Assembly (NCBI RefSeq): GCF_001514115.1
Contig: NZ_KQ948456.1
Span: forward strand, 62,001-126,000
Length of the DNA: 64,000 nt
Direction: 5' to 3'
Origin: Streptomyces olivochromogenes
GTDB taxonomy: Bacteria; Actinomycetota; Actinomycetes; Streptomycetales; Streptomycetaceae
This document shows positions 1-7,019 of this stretch, piece by piece. The translations under genes and the position numbers were made by a program. The notes under the pieces are model-generated. The model ran no database searches, was not told where the DNA came from, and saw nothing but the letters and a program-made list of their open reading frames with translations. Each line of letters opens with the position of its first letter. The first letter of the stretch is position 1.

Positions 1-411
1 CGACCAGTCGAACACCTGCTCAGACAGCCAGTGCAGCCGCTGCTGGTCCGACTCCCCGGTGCTGGTGGCGGTCATCTGCGACACCGTCATCTGGGACATG
101 TCGACCAGACCGTCCAGCTCCCCGTACTCGCGCGCCACGGTGGCCACCACGGTCGCCGCGAGCAGCTGGTCGGGTGACACGGGCATCGCGAAGTACATCC
201 GCCCCACACCCTCCAGCGCGGCGGCGACGGTCTCGGGCCGGGTCAGGTCTCCGATGACGACCTCCGCGCCGAGCGCACGCAGCTCGGCCGCACGCGCGTC
301 GTCGCGGCGGACCATCACCCGCGCGGGCACGTCCTGCGCGCGCAACTGGTCGAGGACCCTGCGGCCCACGTCACCGGCGTTGGAGAGGAGAACAAGATTG
401 CTGGCAACCAA
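1..411 (-). CDS. NmrA-like NAD(P)-binding oxidoreductase (3' end outside window)
   Basis: The 137 visible residues form the N-terminal Rossmann half of an atypical SDR / NmrA-type protein. A strand ending in VLLSNAGDVGRRVL resembles the GxxGxxG loop, with the first glycine replaced by Ser. It continues with a mobile 'VMVRRDDARAAELRALGAEVV' type segment and 'GDLTRPETVAAAL', the layout of proteins that bind NAD(P)H and act as quinone/azo reductases or redox sensors. The start is TTG at 411-409, chosen because AAGGAG (425-420) sits at proper spacing. The gene continues leftwards out of the window, so substrate and full length cannot be judged. It is transcribed away from the binding-protein gene at 586. 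Family placement is fairly secure; function is inferred only from the fold. Confidence 0.75.
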   Translation of the reverse strand, partial: MVASNLVLLSNAGDVGRRVLDQLRAQDVPARVMVRRDDARAAELRALGAEVVIGDLTRPETVAAALEGVGRMYFAMPVSPDQLLAATVVATVAREYGELDGLVDMSQMTVSQMTATSTGESDQQRLHWLSEQVFDWS

Positions 412-585
412 CGGTCTATCTCCTTGTGAGTCGTCGACGGCGCCCATGAGATCACCTGTTCCGTCACACCACCGGAACCAAAACGCAACGACGGCGGCCC
501 TGTGGCCACCGACTCTCCCGGCCTACGATCAACGCTCTTCGTCCACACGCGCCATCGCGGGTGGCTGGAAACAGGGGTGGGAACC

Positions 586-1854
586 GTGCGTCGCAGAGCC
601 CGGATCATGATGACGATGACGGCCGCGCTGGGCCTCACGGTGGGCGTGAGCGGCTGCGGCACGGACTCCGGGGCGGAGGCGAAGACCACGACCCTCACCG
701 TCGTCGCCACGAACTACGGCGACAGCGTCCACAAGAACTCCATCGGCTTCTGGGACCGCGTCGGCCTCGCCTTCCAGGCCGCCCATCCCGACATCCGGGT
801 GGAGGCGAAGGTCTACCCGGCCGACGAGGTCGACGCGAAGGTCGCCGCACTCGTCAAGCAGGGGAAGGCGCCGGACGTCGTACAGACCGACAGCTATGCC
901 GAGTACGCCGCCAAGGGCCTGCTCTACCGGGCGGACGAGCTGCTGTCGATCTCCGCCCAGGGCAGCTTCGTACCGAGCCTCGCGGAGGCCGGGCAGGTGC
1001 GCCGCGTCCAGTACGGCCTGCCGTTCACGGCGAGCACCCGCCTCCTGTACTACAACAAGGACCTCTTCTCGCGGGCAGGCCTGAAGCCCCCCACCACCTG
1101 GCAGCAACTGCTCGTGGACGCCCGCGTGCTGAAGGCCATGGGCGTGACCTACCCGATCGCGCTGCCCCTCGGCCCGGAGGAGGCGGAGGCGGAGACCCTG
1201 ACCTGGCTGCTGGCCGGTGGCGGTGGCTACACCGACAACAGCGGCAGCTACGCCCTCACCTCCAAGGAGAACGTCTCCACGCTGGAGTGGCTGCGCTCCT
1301 CCCTCGTCGCCGAAGGCCTCACGGGCCCGACCCTCCCCGGCAAGCTCAACCGCGGCGCCGCCCTCCAGGCCTTCCTGGACGGCAAGGCGGCCATGGTCAA
1401 CGCCCCGCTCTCGCTGATGCGCCAGATCGAGGACTCGACCCTGAACGTCCCCTACGGCACCGTCGCGCTCCCGAGCCGTACCGGCCGGACCGTGCCGACC
1501 ATGGGCACGGCCGACTGGACGATCGCCTTCCGCTCGGCCGGCCACCGCGAGGAGACGGGCGAGTTCCTCGACTTCCTCTACGGCGACAAGTACGTCACCC
1601 AGCAGGCCGCCGAGTACCAGCTTCTGCCGGTCACCACCGCGGCGAGCGCCGCCATGCGCGAGGACAAGCAGTACAGCAAGCTCTGGAACGGCCTGGACGC
1701 CCTGGACAACATGGAGCTCTACCCCCTCTCCGAGACCAACTGGTCCCAGGTGGCGGCGTCGATCAGGGCACAGATCGGCAAGTCGGTGGCTCCGGGCGGG
1801 GATCCGGAGGCGGTGCTGTCGTCGATCGGGAAGGCGACACGCTCGACCTCCTGA
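586..1854 (+). CDS. ABC transporter extracellular solute-binding lipoprotein
   Basis: A 422-residue secreted lipoprotein of solute-binding family 1 (sugar-type). A basic, hydrophobic leader ends in lipobox VSGC with the lipidated Cys at about residue 24. The mature part has typical features: a VVATNYGDS start strand, FQAAHPDIRVEAKVYPADEV, APDVVQTDSY and LYYNKDLFSRAGLKPPTTW. The frame is open further upstream, but GTG 586 places the leader correctly behind GGGGTGG. No permease or ATPase gene is adjacent, so this is an orphan binding protein whose partner transporter lies elsewhere, or it acts as a sensor lipoprotein. Its last 92 bp overlap, in antisense, the 3' end of the convergent ATPase gene at 1763. 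Ligand unknown; a mono- or oligosaccharide is the family norm. Confidence 0.85.
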   Translation: MRRRARIMMTMTAALGLTVGVSGCGTDSGAEAKTTTLTVVATNYGDSVHKNSIGFWDRVGLAFQAAHPDIRVEAKVYPADEVDAKVAALVKQGKAPDVVQTDSYAEYAAKGLLYRADELLSISAQGSFVPSLAEAGQVRRVQYGLPFTASTRLLYYNKDLFSRAGLKPPTTWQQLLVDARVLKAMGVTYPIALPLGPEEAEAETLTWLLAGGGGYTDNSGSYALTSKENVSTLEWLRSSLVAEGLTGPTLPGKLNRGAALQAFLDGKAAMVNAPLSLMRQIEDSTLNVPYGTVALPSRTGRTVPTMGTADWTIAFRSAGHREETGEFLDFLYGDKYVTQQAAEYQLLPVTTAASAAMREDKQYSKLWNGLDALDNMELYPLSETNWSQVAASIRAQIGKSVAPGGDPEAVLSSIGKATRSTS

Positions 1855-2311
1855 CCAGGGACAGCCACCCCGGCAGGTCGATCTCGGCGCGGACGGTCTT
1901 GCCGGGCGGCTCCCGGTCCAGCACCTCCCACCGGTCGGCGAGCGCCTCGACGAGTACGAGGCCCCGACCGCCTTCGTCGAGGGGACGCACGGCCGGTACG
2001 TCTCCGGGTCCCGGCGGGCGCGGCCCACTGCGCGTGTCGGTGACCTCGACGCGGACGCTGCCCGTGACGAGCGACAGCCGCAGCTCGAAGTCCCGCCCCG
2101 GTACGCGCCCGTGCGTGACCGCGTTGGCGGCCAGCTCGGCGACGATCACGGCGACGGTGTCGGAGGCGTCCGTACCGTGCGGGATGCCCCAGGCGTGCAG
2201 CTGGTGCAGGGCGAGGTGACGTGCGAGGCGGGCGCCGCGCGGGGTGGCACTGAGGCGCTGCGTGAACACACGTACGGTAACCGGGTGTTGGGGGGTGGGT
2301 GGTGCGGTCAT
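1763..2311 (-). CDS. RsbW/SpoIIAB-like ATP-binding regulatory protein
   Basis: A 182-residue single-domain HATPase of the anti-sigma-factor kinase type. The N-box is ELAANAVTHG (Asn at about 63), followed by a G1-like VEVTDTRSG and a G2-like EGGRGLVLVEALADRW. Such proteins bind ATP and phosphorylate or sequester a partner, classically an anti-anti-sigma factor or sigma factor. It is divergent from the HTH/DUF397 pair at 2440-3527, reproducing the three-gene whiJ/abaA-type cassette known in Streptomyces. The final ~40 residues are Pro/Ser/Arg-rich, go beyond the catalytic fold, and are encoded opposite the end of the binding-protein gene. The true C-terminus could therefore be a late extension. 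No anti-anti-sigma or sigma gene is adjacent. Confidence 0.85.
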   Translation of the reverse strand: MTAPPTPQHPVTVRVFTQRLSATPRGARLARHLALHQLHAWGIPHGTDASDTVAVIVAELAANAVTHGRVPGRDFELRLSLVTGSVRVEVTDTRSGPRPPGPGDVPAVRPLDEGGRGLVLVEALADRWEVLDREPPGKTVRAEIDLPGWLSLVRRSSVSPSRSTTAPPPDPRPEPPTCRSVP

Positions 2312-2356
2312 GGCCCCAATCTGGCGGTGATCACGGCCCCTTCACCAGGTCGGCGC

Positions 2357-2381
2357 CGCGTACGCTGCGGGAGCGTACGCG
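2357..2381. promoter_or_regulatory. Perfect inverted repeat between divergent cassette genes
   Basis: Arms CGCGTACGCT (2357-2366) and AGCGTACGCG (2372-2381) are perfect 10-bp complements around a 5-bp spacer. It lies in the 128-bp gap between the anti-sigma-like gene and the HTH gene, where an autoregulatory operator would sit. The binding protein is inferred to be the adjacent DUF5753 regulator. Confidence 0.6.
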
Positions 2382-2401
2382 GTGACGGGCTGGACAGTAC
2401 C

Positions 2402-2418
2402 GGTCACTGTGCGTGACC
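2402..2418. promoter_or_regulatory. Second inverted repeat upstream of the HTH gene
   Basis: GGTCAC (2402-2407) and GTGACC (2413-2418) flank TGTGC. The spacer is 5 bp, as in the repeat at 2357, though the arms differ in sequence. It ends 22 bp before the ATG at 2440, immediately upstream of the GGGAGG ribosome site, so bound protein would block transcription or initiation. Confidence 0.45.
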
Positions 2419-2439
2419 ATGGGGTGTGGGAGGTGACCC

Positions 2440-3279
2440 ATGGTGGTCGATGGTGCGGTGGGGACGGGTGGAGAGCCCGAGTCGTCGGACAGTCTGCGGA
2501 CGTTCGGGGCGGTCGTACAGGCCCTGCGGGAGCATGCGGGGCTGAGCCGGGAGGAGTTCGGGGAACGGGTGCGGTTCTCCAAACACACGGTGGCGTCGGT
2601 GGAGCTGGGGCGGAGGATGCCGGATCCGACGTTCGTCGAGCGGGCGGAGGAGGTGCTGGGCAACACAGGGGCGTTACGCAAGGCGGCGGGGCATCTGGCG
2701 AGGCAGCCGGGGTTGGCGGCGCGGTTCAGGCAGTGGGCGAGGTTGGAGACGACGGCGATCACTCTCTATACCTATGAGTGCCGGTTGATTCCGGGGTTGT
2801 TGCAGACGGAGGCGTATGCGCGGCAGCTGTTCACCGACCGCTTGCCGTCCCTGGACGACGAGCAGATCGAGGCTCAGTGGGCAGCGCGGGCCGAGCGTCA
2901 AAGGCTGTTGCGAGAGCGGCCGAACACCGCCTTCAGCTTCATCCTCGAAGAGCACTTGTTCCTGCGGCGTACAGGCGGAGTCGAGGTCACGCGCGAGCTC
3001 CTCGACCATGTACTGGAGATCTCCGCGCTGCGGAACGTCGAGGTCCAGATCATGCCGTTGGTGCTGGAGTCGCATGCCGGAATGGCGGGCCCCCTCCAGC
3101 AGCTGGAGACCCCCGACAACAAGTGGTACGCCTACAACGAAGCCCAGCGCGGCGGCCTGTTCTTCTCCGACCCAAAAGAGATCAGCGTCCTCCAACGGCG
3201 GTATGCCAGGATGCGTTCGCAGGCTCTCACCCTTCAGGACTCCGTGAGCCTGTTGGAGCGGATGCGAGGAGACCTATGA
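2440..3279 (+). CDS. WhiJ-type HTH regulator with DUF5753 sensor domain
   Basis: A 279-residue XRE-family DNA-binding protein. The N-terminal HTH spans about residues 20-80 (LREHAGLSREEFGERVRFSK, TVASVELGRRMP), and the DUF5753 domain fills residues 90-275 (IPGLLQTEAYAR, SFILEEHLFLRR, VEVQIMPL, YARMRSQAL). In Streptomyces such proteins pair with a DUF397 protein and often an RsbW-like ATPase and affect development or antibiotic production (whiJ, abaA loci). Codon 79 (2674-2676) is TTA, so translation should need the bldA tRNA and be growth-phase dependent. The ATG at 2440 follows GGGAGG closely. Its stop overlaps the DUF397 start (ATGA), implying coupled translation. Inverted repeats at 2357 and 2402 are candidate operators. 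Confidence 0.93.
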   Translation: MVVDGAVGTGGEPESSDSLRTFGAVVQALREHAGLSREEFGERVRFSKHTVASVELGRRMPDPTFVERAEEVLGNTGALRKAAGHLARQPGLAARFRQWARLETTAITLYTYECRLIPGLLQTEAYARQLFTDRLPSLDDEQIEAQWAARAERQRLLRERPNTAFSFILEEHLFLRRTGGVEVTRELLDHVLEISALRNVEVQIMPLVLESHAGMAGPLQQLETPDNKWYAYNEAQRGGLFFSDPKEISVLQRRYARMRSQALTLQDSVSLLERMRGDL

Positions 3280-3527
3280 GCACCATCGAACTGGCCTGGT
3301 TCAAGAGCAGCTACAGCAGCGCCTCGGGCGACGACTGCGTAGAGGTCGCCCTCTCCTGGCACAAGTCGAGCTACAGCAGCAGCGGTGACGGAGATTGCGT
3401 CGAGGTCGCCACCTGCCCCTCCACCATCCACGTCCGCGACTCCAAGAACACGGACGGCCCCCACCTCACCCTCTCCCCCACCACCTGGGCCGACTTCCTC
3501 ACCTACGCCTCCGCCAACCACCGCTGA
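3276..3527 (+). CDS. DUF397 protein with duplicated N-terminal motif
   Basis: An 83-residue DUF397 protein, the usual small partner of DUF5753 regulators. The family motif W-x-KSSYS-x6-DCVEVA occurs twice in tandem (about residues 8-25 and 28-45) before the normal C-terminal part with VRDSKN and W-ADFL. Most family members of about 60-70 residues have one motif, so an internal duplication of roughly 20 codons is likely. Translation starts within the stop of the HTH gene (ATGA at 3276-3279). Known members are thought to modulate their HTH partner; no catalytic residues are visible. Confidence 0.92.
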   Translation: MSTIELAWFKSSYSSASGDDCVEVALSWHKSSYSSSGDGDCVEVATCPSTIHVRDSKNTDGPHLTLSPTTWADFLTYASANHR

Positions 3528-3597
3528 ACCGACGGAGTCACAACGTGTCACTGGGAGGGGCAGGCTACCCCCGCCGGACCCGCCCATACTCGAGTCC

Positions 3598-4500
3598 ATG
3601 AACAGCAAGGACCAGCTCGGTCGATTCCTCCGTACGCGTCGCGCGCAGCTGCGGCCCGCCGACGTCGGGCTCTCGACGTTCGGGGAGCGTCGGCGCGTGC
3701 CCGGGCTGCGGCGCGACGAGCTGGCCCAGCTGGCGGGGGTGAGCCAGTCGTACTACACGCGGCTGGAGCAGGGACTGTCCCTCAACGCCTCCGTGGAGGT
3801 ACTGGACGCGATCGCCCGGGCGCTCCGCCTGGACGAGACCGAACACCGCCACCTGCACGACCTCGCCGGGGTCGTGCGCAAGAACGGCAGGAATCGGCCC
3901 CGCCGCCCCGCACCCGAGCGCGTCTCCGAGGCGACGAGGCAGCTGATCGCCGCCTTCGGGGACACCCCGGTGATCGTGCTCGGCCGCCGGAGCGACGTCC
4001 TGGCATGGAACCGCACCGGGCACGCGCTGTTCGCCGGGCATCTCGATCCGGACAGTCCCGAGCAGCCGGCCCGGCGCCCCAACACCGCACGGCTCGTCTT
4101 CCTGGATCCGCACACACGTGATCTGTACGAGGACTGGCAGCGAAAGGCCCGGGACGCGGTGGGCAAACTGCGGCTCGCGGTCGGCGAACACCCCGACGAT
4201 CCGGAGCTGGCCGAGCTGATCGGTCAACTGACGATGAAGAGCCGCGAGTTCACGTCATTGTGGTCCGAACACCGCGTGCGTGCCTGGGACATCGCGACGC
4301 ACCGGATGCGGCATCCGCTGGTCGGCCCGATGGACGTCGCCCAGCAGGCGATGCCGGTGCCGAACGAGCCCGGGCAGCGCATCGTCGCGGTCACCGCGGC
4401 GGCGGGTTCCTCCTCGCAGGCCGCGCTGACCCTGCTCGCCCAGGTCACCGCCCCGCGTACATGGACCGCCGCCGACACGGATTCCGTTTCCGTCCAGTAG
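3598..4500 (+). CDS. XRE regulator with MmyB-like ligand-binding domain
   Basis: A 300-residue regulator. The N-terminal HTH (about 5-80) has the signature VPGLRRDELAQLAGVSQSYYTRLEQG. The C-terminal PAS-like MmyB fold (about 105-280) shows PVIVLGRRSDVLAWN, RLVFLDPHTRDLYEDW and HPLVGPMDV. MmyB-type regulators in Streptomyces are predicted to bind fatty-acid-like ligands and usually control a neighbouring oxidoreductase gene. Here the next gene, 81 bp downstream on the same strand, is ohr, and no MarR-type OhrR is nearby. ATG 3598 is chosen because the HTH begins directly after it, although no strong ribosome site precedes it. An upstream extension into the DUF397 gene is unlikely to be translated. 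Confidence 0.9.
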   Translation: MNSKDQLGRFLRTRRAQLRPADVGLSTFGERRRVPGLRRDELAQLAGVSQSYYTRLEQGLSLNASVEVLDAIARALRLDETEHRHLHDLAGVVRKNGRNRPRRPAPERVSEATRQLIAAFGDTPVIVLGRRSDVLAWNRTGHALFAGHLDPDSPEQPARRPNTARLVFLDPHTRDLYEDWQRKARDAVGKLRLAVGEHPDDPELAELIGQLTMKSREFTSLWSEHRVRAWDIATHRMRHPLVGPMDVAQQAMPVPNEPGQRIVAVTAAAGSSSQAALTLLAQVTAPRTWTAADTDSVSVQ

Positions 4501-4581
4501 CCGGGGGACCCTCACCCCTCTCTTCGGCATGCCCACGCGTGCCTACTCAAACCTGCCCAAGTCCCGCCAGAAGGAGACACC

Positions 4582-5010
4582 ATGTCCACCACCACGCTCT
4601 ACACCACCGAGGCCCTCTCGACCGGCGACGGCCGCAACGGGGAGGTCCGTAGCCTCGACGGAGTCCTCGACGAGGTCCTCGCCGTGCCGAAGGAGATGGG
4701 CGGCCCCGGCGGCGACAGGACCAACCCCGAGCAGCTCTTCGCCGCGGGCTACGCGGCCTGCTTCCACAACGGACTGCGGCTGATCGCGGCCCAGCAGGAT
4801 GTGAAGGTGCCCGGTTCCACCGTCACGTCGACCGTGAGCCTGCTCAGCAAGGAGGACGGGGGCTTCACCCTGGCCGTGAAGCTGTCGGTCCACCTGCCCG
4901 GCGTGGAGCAGACGACCGCCGACCGGCTCGTACAGACCACCCACCAGGTCTGCCCCTACTCCAACGCCACCCGGGGGAACATCGACGTGATCCTCGAAGC
5001 GACCGTCTGA
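4582..5010 (+). CDS. ohr: Organic hydroperoxide resistance protein (Ohr/OsmC family)
   Basis: A 142-residue thiol peroxidase that reduces organic hydroperoxides, usually lipoyl-dependent. Both catalytic cysteines are present: Cys60 in FAAGYAACFHNGL and Cys124 in HQVCPYSNATR. Leading ALSTGDGRNGEVRS and DGVLDEVLAVPKEMGG match the family, and length is standard. AAGGAG precedes the ATG at ideal spacing. It lies just downstream of an MmyB-type regulator rather than a MarR-type OhrR, suggesting different control. Confidence 0.95.
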   Translation: MSTTTLYTTEALSTGDGRNGEVRSLDGVLDEVLAVPKEMGGPGGDRTNPEQLFAAGYAACFHNGLRLIAAQQDVKVPGSTVTSTVSLLSKEDGGFTLAVKLSVHLPGVEQTTADRLVQTTHQVCPYSNATRGNIDVILEATV

Positions 5011-5113
5011 GCCACCCCGGCCCAGGCCCGGTTCACGTGTCTCACAAGGAACTTGACGGCTCATCACTTTGCCGTACTGACAGCTGACCAACAGCATCCG
5101 TTCCTAATCTGCC

Positions 5114-5896
5114 GTGTTCATGACAGACACTTCAGGAGCAGCACACCCGATCGGGCGCCGTACGGTGCTGATCGCCACCGGCGCCACGGCCGCCACCCTG
5201 GCCGTGGGCGCCGCCGCACCGGAAGCCCCCACAGCCGACACGGCGAACGCGGTGGACTCCGCCCCCGTCGCCGCGGCGGCCGTCTGCACCCTCACCAAGG
5301 AGATGACCGAAGGCCCCTACTACCTGGACGGCGCCCTGGTCCGCGCCGACATCACCGAGAGCAAGCCGGGCGTCCCGCTCAAGCTCGCGCTCACCGTCGT
5401 CGACGACGACACCTGCGCCCCGCTCTCCGGCGCCCTCGTGGAGATCTGGCACTGCGACGCGCTGGGCGAGTACTCCGGCTTCGTCGGCAACAACGGCCAC
5501 AGCGAACCGGACGACGGCTCGTTCCTGCGGGGCGGCGTCCTCACCAACGCCGGCGGCGTCGCGAACCTCACCACGATCTACCCCGGCTGGTACCGGGGCC
5601 GCTGCGTCCACATCCACCTCAAGGTGCACACGGGAGTCACGCTCACCTCGGACGGCAGCTTCACCGGCGGCCGGGAACTCCACACCGGCCAGCTCTTCTT
5701 CAACGAGACGATCACCACAGCGGTGGCCAAGATCTCCCCGTACTCCACGAACACGGTCACCCGCACCACCCTCGCCCAGGACTCGATCTACGACGACGGA
5801 GGCGCCGCGTCCGGCCTCCTCACCCTGACGGCCCTGGGCAGCACGGCCGCATCGGGCTACACGGGCACGCTGACGGTCGGCGTCGAAACGAGCTGA
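5114..5896 (+). CDS. Secreted intradiol ring-cleavage dioxygenase
   Basis: A 260-residue (or 258 from ATG 5120) non-heme Fe(III) dioxygenase that opens catechol-type rings between the hydroxyls. A Tat-type leader (IGRRTVLIATGATAA, about residues 13-40) predicts export. The domain shows candidate ligands: Tyr in EGPYYLD, Tyr in YPGWYRGRC and two His in VHIHLKV. PLSGALVEIWHCDALGEYSG is the standard core. Extracellular members in Streptomyces act on lignin-derived catechols, some with a cellulose-binding module; none is present here. No recognisable ribosome site separates GTG 5114 from ATG 5120, so the start is uncertain by two codons. A strong hairpin follows at 5923, so it is probably monocistronic. 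Confidence 0.92.
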   Translation: MFMTDTSGAAHPIGRRTVLIATGATAATLAVGAAAPEAPTADTANAVDSAPVAAAAVCTLTKEMTEGPYYLDGALVRADITESKPGVPLKLALTVVDDDTCAPLSGALVEIWHCDALGEYSGFVGNNGHSEPDDGSFLRGGVLTNAGGVANLTTIYPGWYRGRCVHIHLKVHTGVTLTSDGSFTGGRELHTGQLFFNETITTAVAKISPYSTNTVTRTTLAQDSIYDDGGAASGLLTLTALGSTAASGYTGTLTVGVETS

Positions 5897-5922
5897 CGTC
5901 CGCACCCACGGATCCCCGCAAC

Positions 5923-5949
5923 GGGCCCCGCCGGAAACCGGCGGGGCCC
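5923..5949 (+). terminator. Hairpin terminator after the dioxygenase gene
   Basis: A perfect 12-bp stem (GGGCCCCGCCGG 5923-5934, complement 5938-5949) closes on an AAA loop 26 bp after the stop codon. It lacks a long T-run, which is common for Streptomyces terminators. Confidence 0.75.
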
Positions 5950-6070
5950 TCTCCTCGATAACACAACGATCATCTCTATTGATCTATGGATCTATGGACG
6001 CACATTCCCCTGAATGCCCGAATGCCTTACGCCCTATGGCGCTCGTTATTCAGCCGTGACGACGAAAGAT

Positions 6071-6226
6071 ATGCACGGAAACGACTGGCTTGATATCGCC
6101 GACGGGAGGGCGCGCCTGGAGCACTGCGCGGACCTGCTCGAGGAGTTCCTCAAGGCCATGACCCGCATGGAAAGCGAATACCTGCGGGCCACATGGGACG
6201 GACACACCGCAGATGGATCCCTCTGA
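6071..6226 (+). CDS. Small conserved-looking protein upstream of DUF2637 gene
   Basis: A 51-residue acidic, likely helical protein (ARLEHCADLLEEFLKAMTRMESEYLRATW). Third codon positions are overwhelmingly G/C, supporting real coding. I prefer ATG 6071; in-frame GTG 6056 and ATG 6014 are alternatives, and none has a strong ribosome site. It ends 27 bp before the DUF2637 gene and is probably co-transcribed with it. I do not recognise the family. The heptad-like spacing of Leu/Met suggests a coiled coil or a helix docking on the membrane partner. Confidence 0.5.
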   Translation: MHGNDWLDIADGRARLEHCADLLEEFLKAMTRMESEYLRATWDGHTADGSL

Positions 6227-6253
6227 GCCAGGCCACGAAGGAGCCGCAGACAG

Positions 6254-6988
6254 ATGGACTGGACTCAGGATGATCCCACCCTCCGTGACATTCAGCTCGA
6301 TCCGCGAGCCACCGCCTATGATCCGTTGAACCCACAGTTCACCGGCGCCGATCCGCTCGGGACGCAACACCTCTGGCACGTCCCGGAGCCCGCGATCGCA
6401 CCGGACATGTGGGATCCGGACGAAGAGCTGGCGCAGATGCTGTACACGAGCGTGACGCCTCCCGCTCCGGCCCCGCCGCACAGCCACGCCCAGCCCCGCC
6501 GCCCGGTCAGCCGGCGCAGGCCCCGGCCGGGATTTCAGGCCATTGCCGCGAAGCACAGGATCATCACGGTTGTATTCCTGGTCGTAATGATCATTGTCTC
6601 CGCAGTGATGATGTTGGGATGGTCCGTCTCTTATTCATACAACCAGCTGCGTGGTATTTCTTTACTGGTCGTGTCGGCAAAGTTGGCACGATGGTGGCCG
6701 CTGACGGTGTATGGACCGTGGCTCGTGGCAGGTCTGTCCATTCTTCGGGCATCCGTTCAGCACCGGAGCGCCAGACGGTCCTGGACCGTGATGCTGATCG
6801 CCTCCGCCACGGCGGTCGCCCTCTGCGTCGGCCAGTCCCCGCGCTCCCTGCTGGCGATGGTGGTCGTCGGAATCCCACCCATCACCGCCCTGATCTGCTT
6901 CCGGGAGCTCGTCGGCCAGATCTCGCCCCAGCACGGACCCCGGCACGCCTGTCAGACCGTGAAGCGGCCCAAGCAGCCAAGACCTTGA
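6254..6988 (+). CDS. DUF2637-like membrane protein, TTA-containing
   Basis: A 244-residue protein with a soluble, Pro-rich N-terminus (1-95) followed by four hydrophobic stretches (about 100-125, 135-160, 170-195, 200-220). The order and spacing resemble Streptomyces DUF2637 proteins, some of which are linked to plasmid-spread (Spd) functions. The domain call is tentative. AAGGAG at 6238 lies 10 bp before the ATG. Codon 137 (6662-6664) is TTA, predicting bldA dependence. Base composition around 6550-6670 is visibly AT-richer than neighbouring genes, which with the TTA suggests acquired DNA. It converges with the sigma-factor gene 31 bp away. Confidence 0.7.
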   Translation: MDWTQDDPTLRDIQLDPRATAYDPLNPQFTGADPLGTQHLWHVPEPAIAPDMWDPDEELAQMLYTSVTPPAPAPPHSHAQPRRPVSRRRPRPGFQAIAAKHRIITVVFLVVMIIVSAVMMLGWSVSYSYNQLRGISLLVVSAKLARWWPLTVYGPWLVAGLSILRASVQHRSARRSWTVMLIASATAVALCVGQSPRSLLAMVVVGIPPITALICFRELVGQISPQHGPRHACQTVKRPKQPRP

Positions 6989-7019
6989 TCGTCACAGCCG
7001 CCCCCCGCCGGAACAACGC

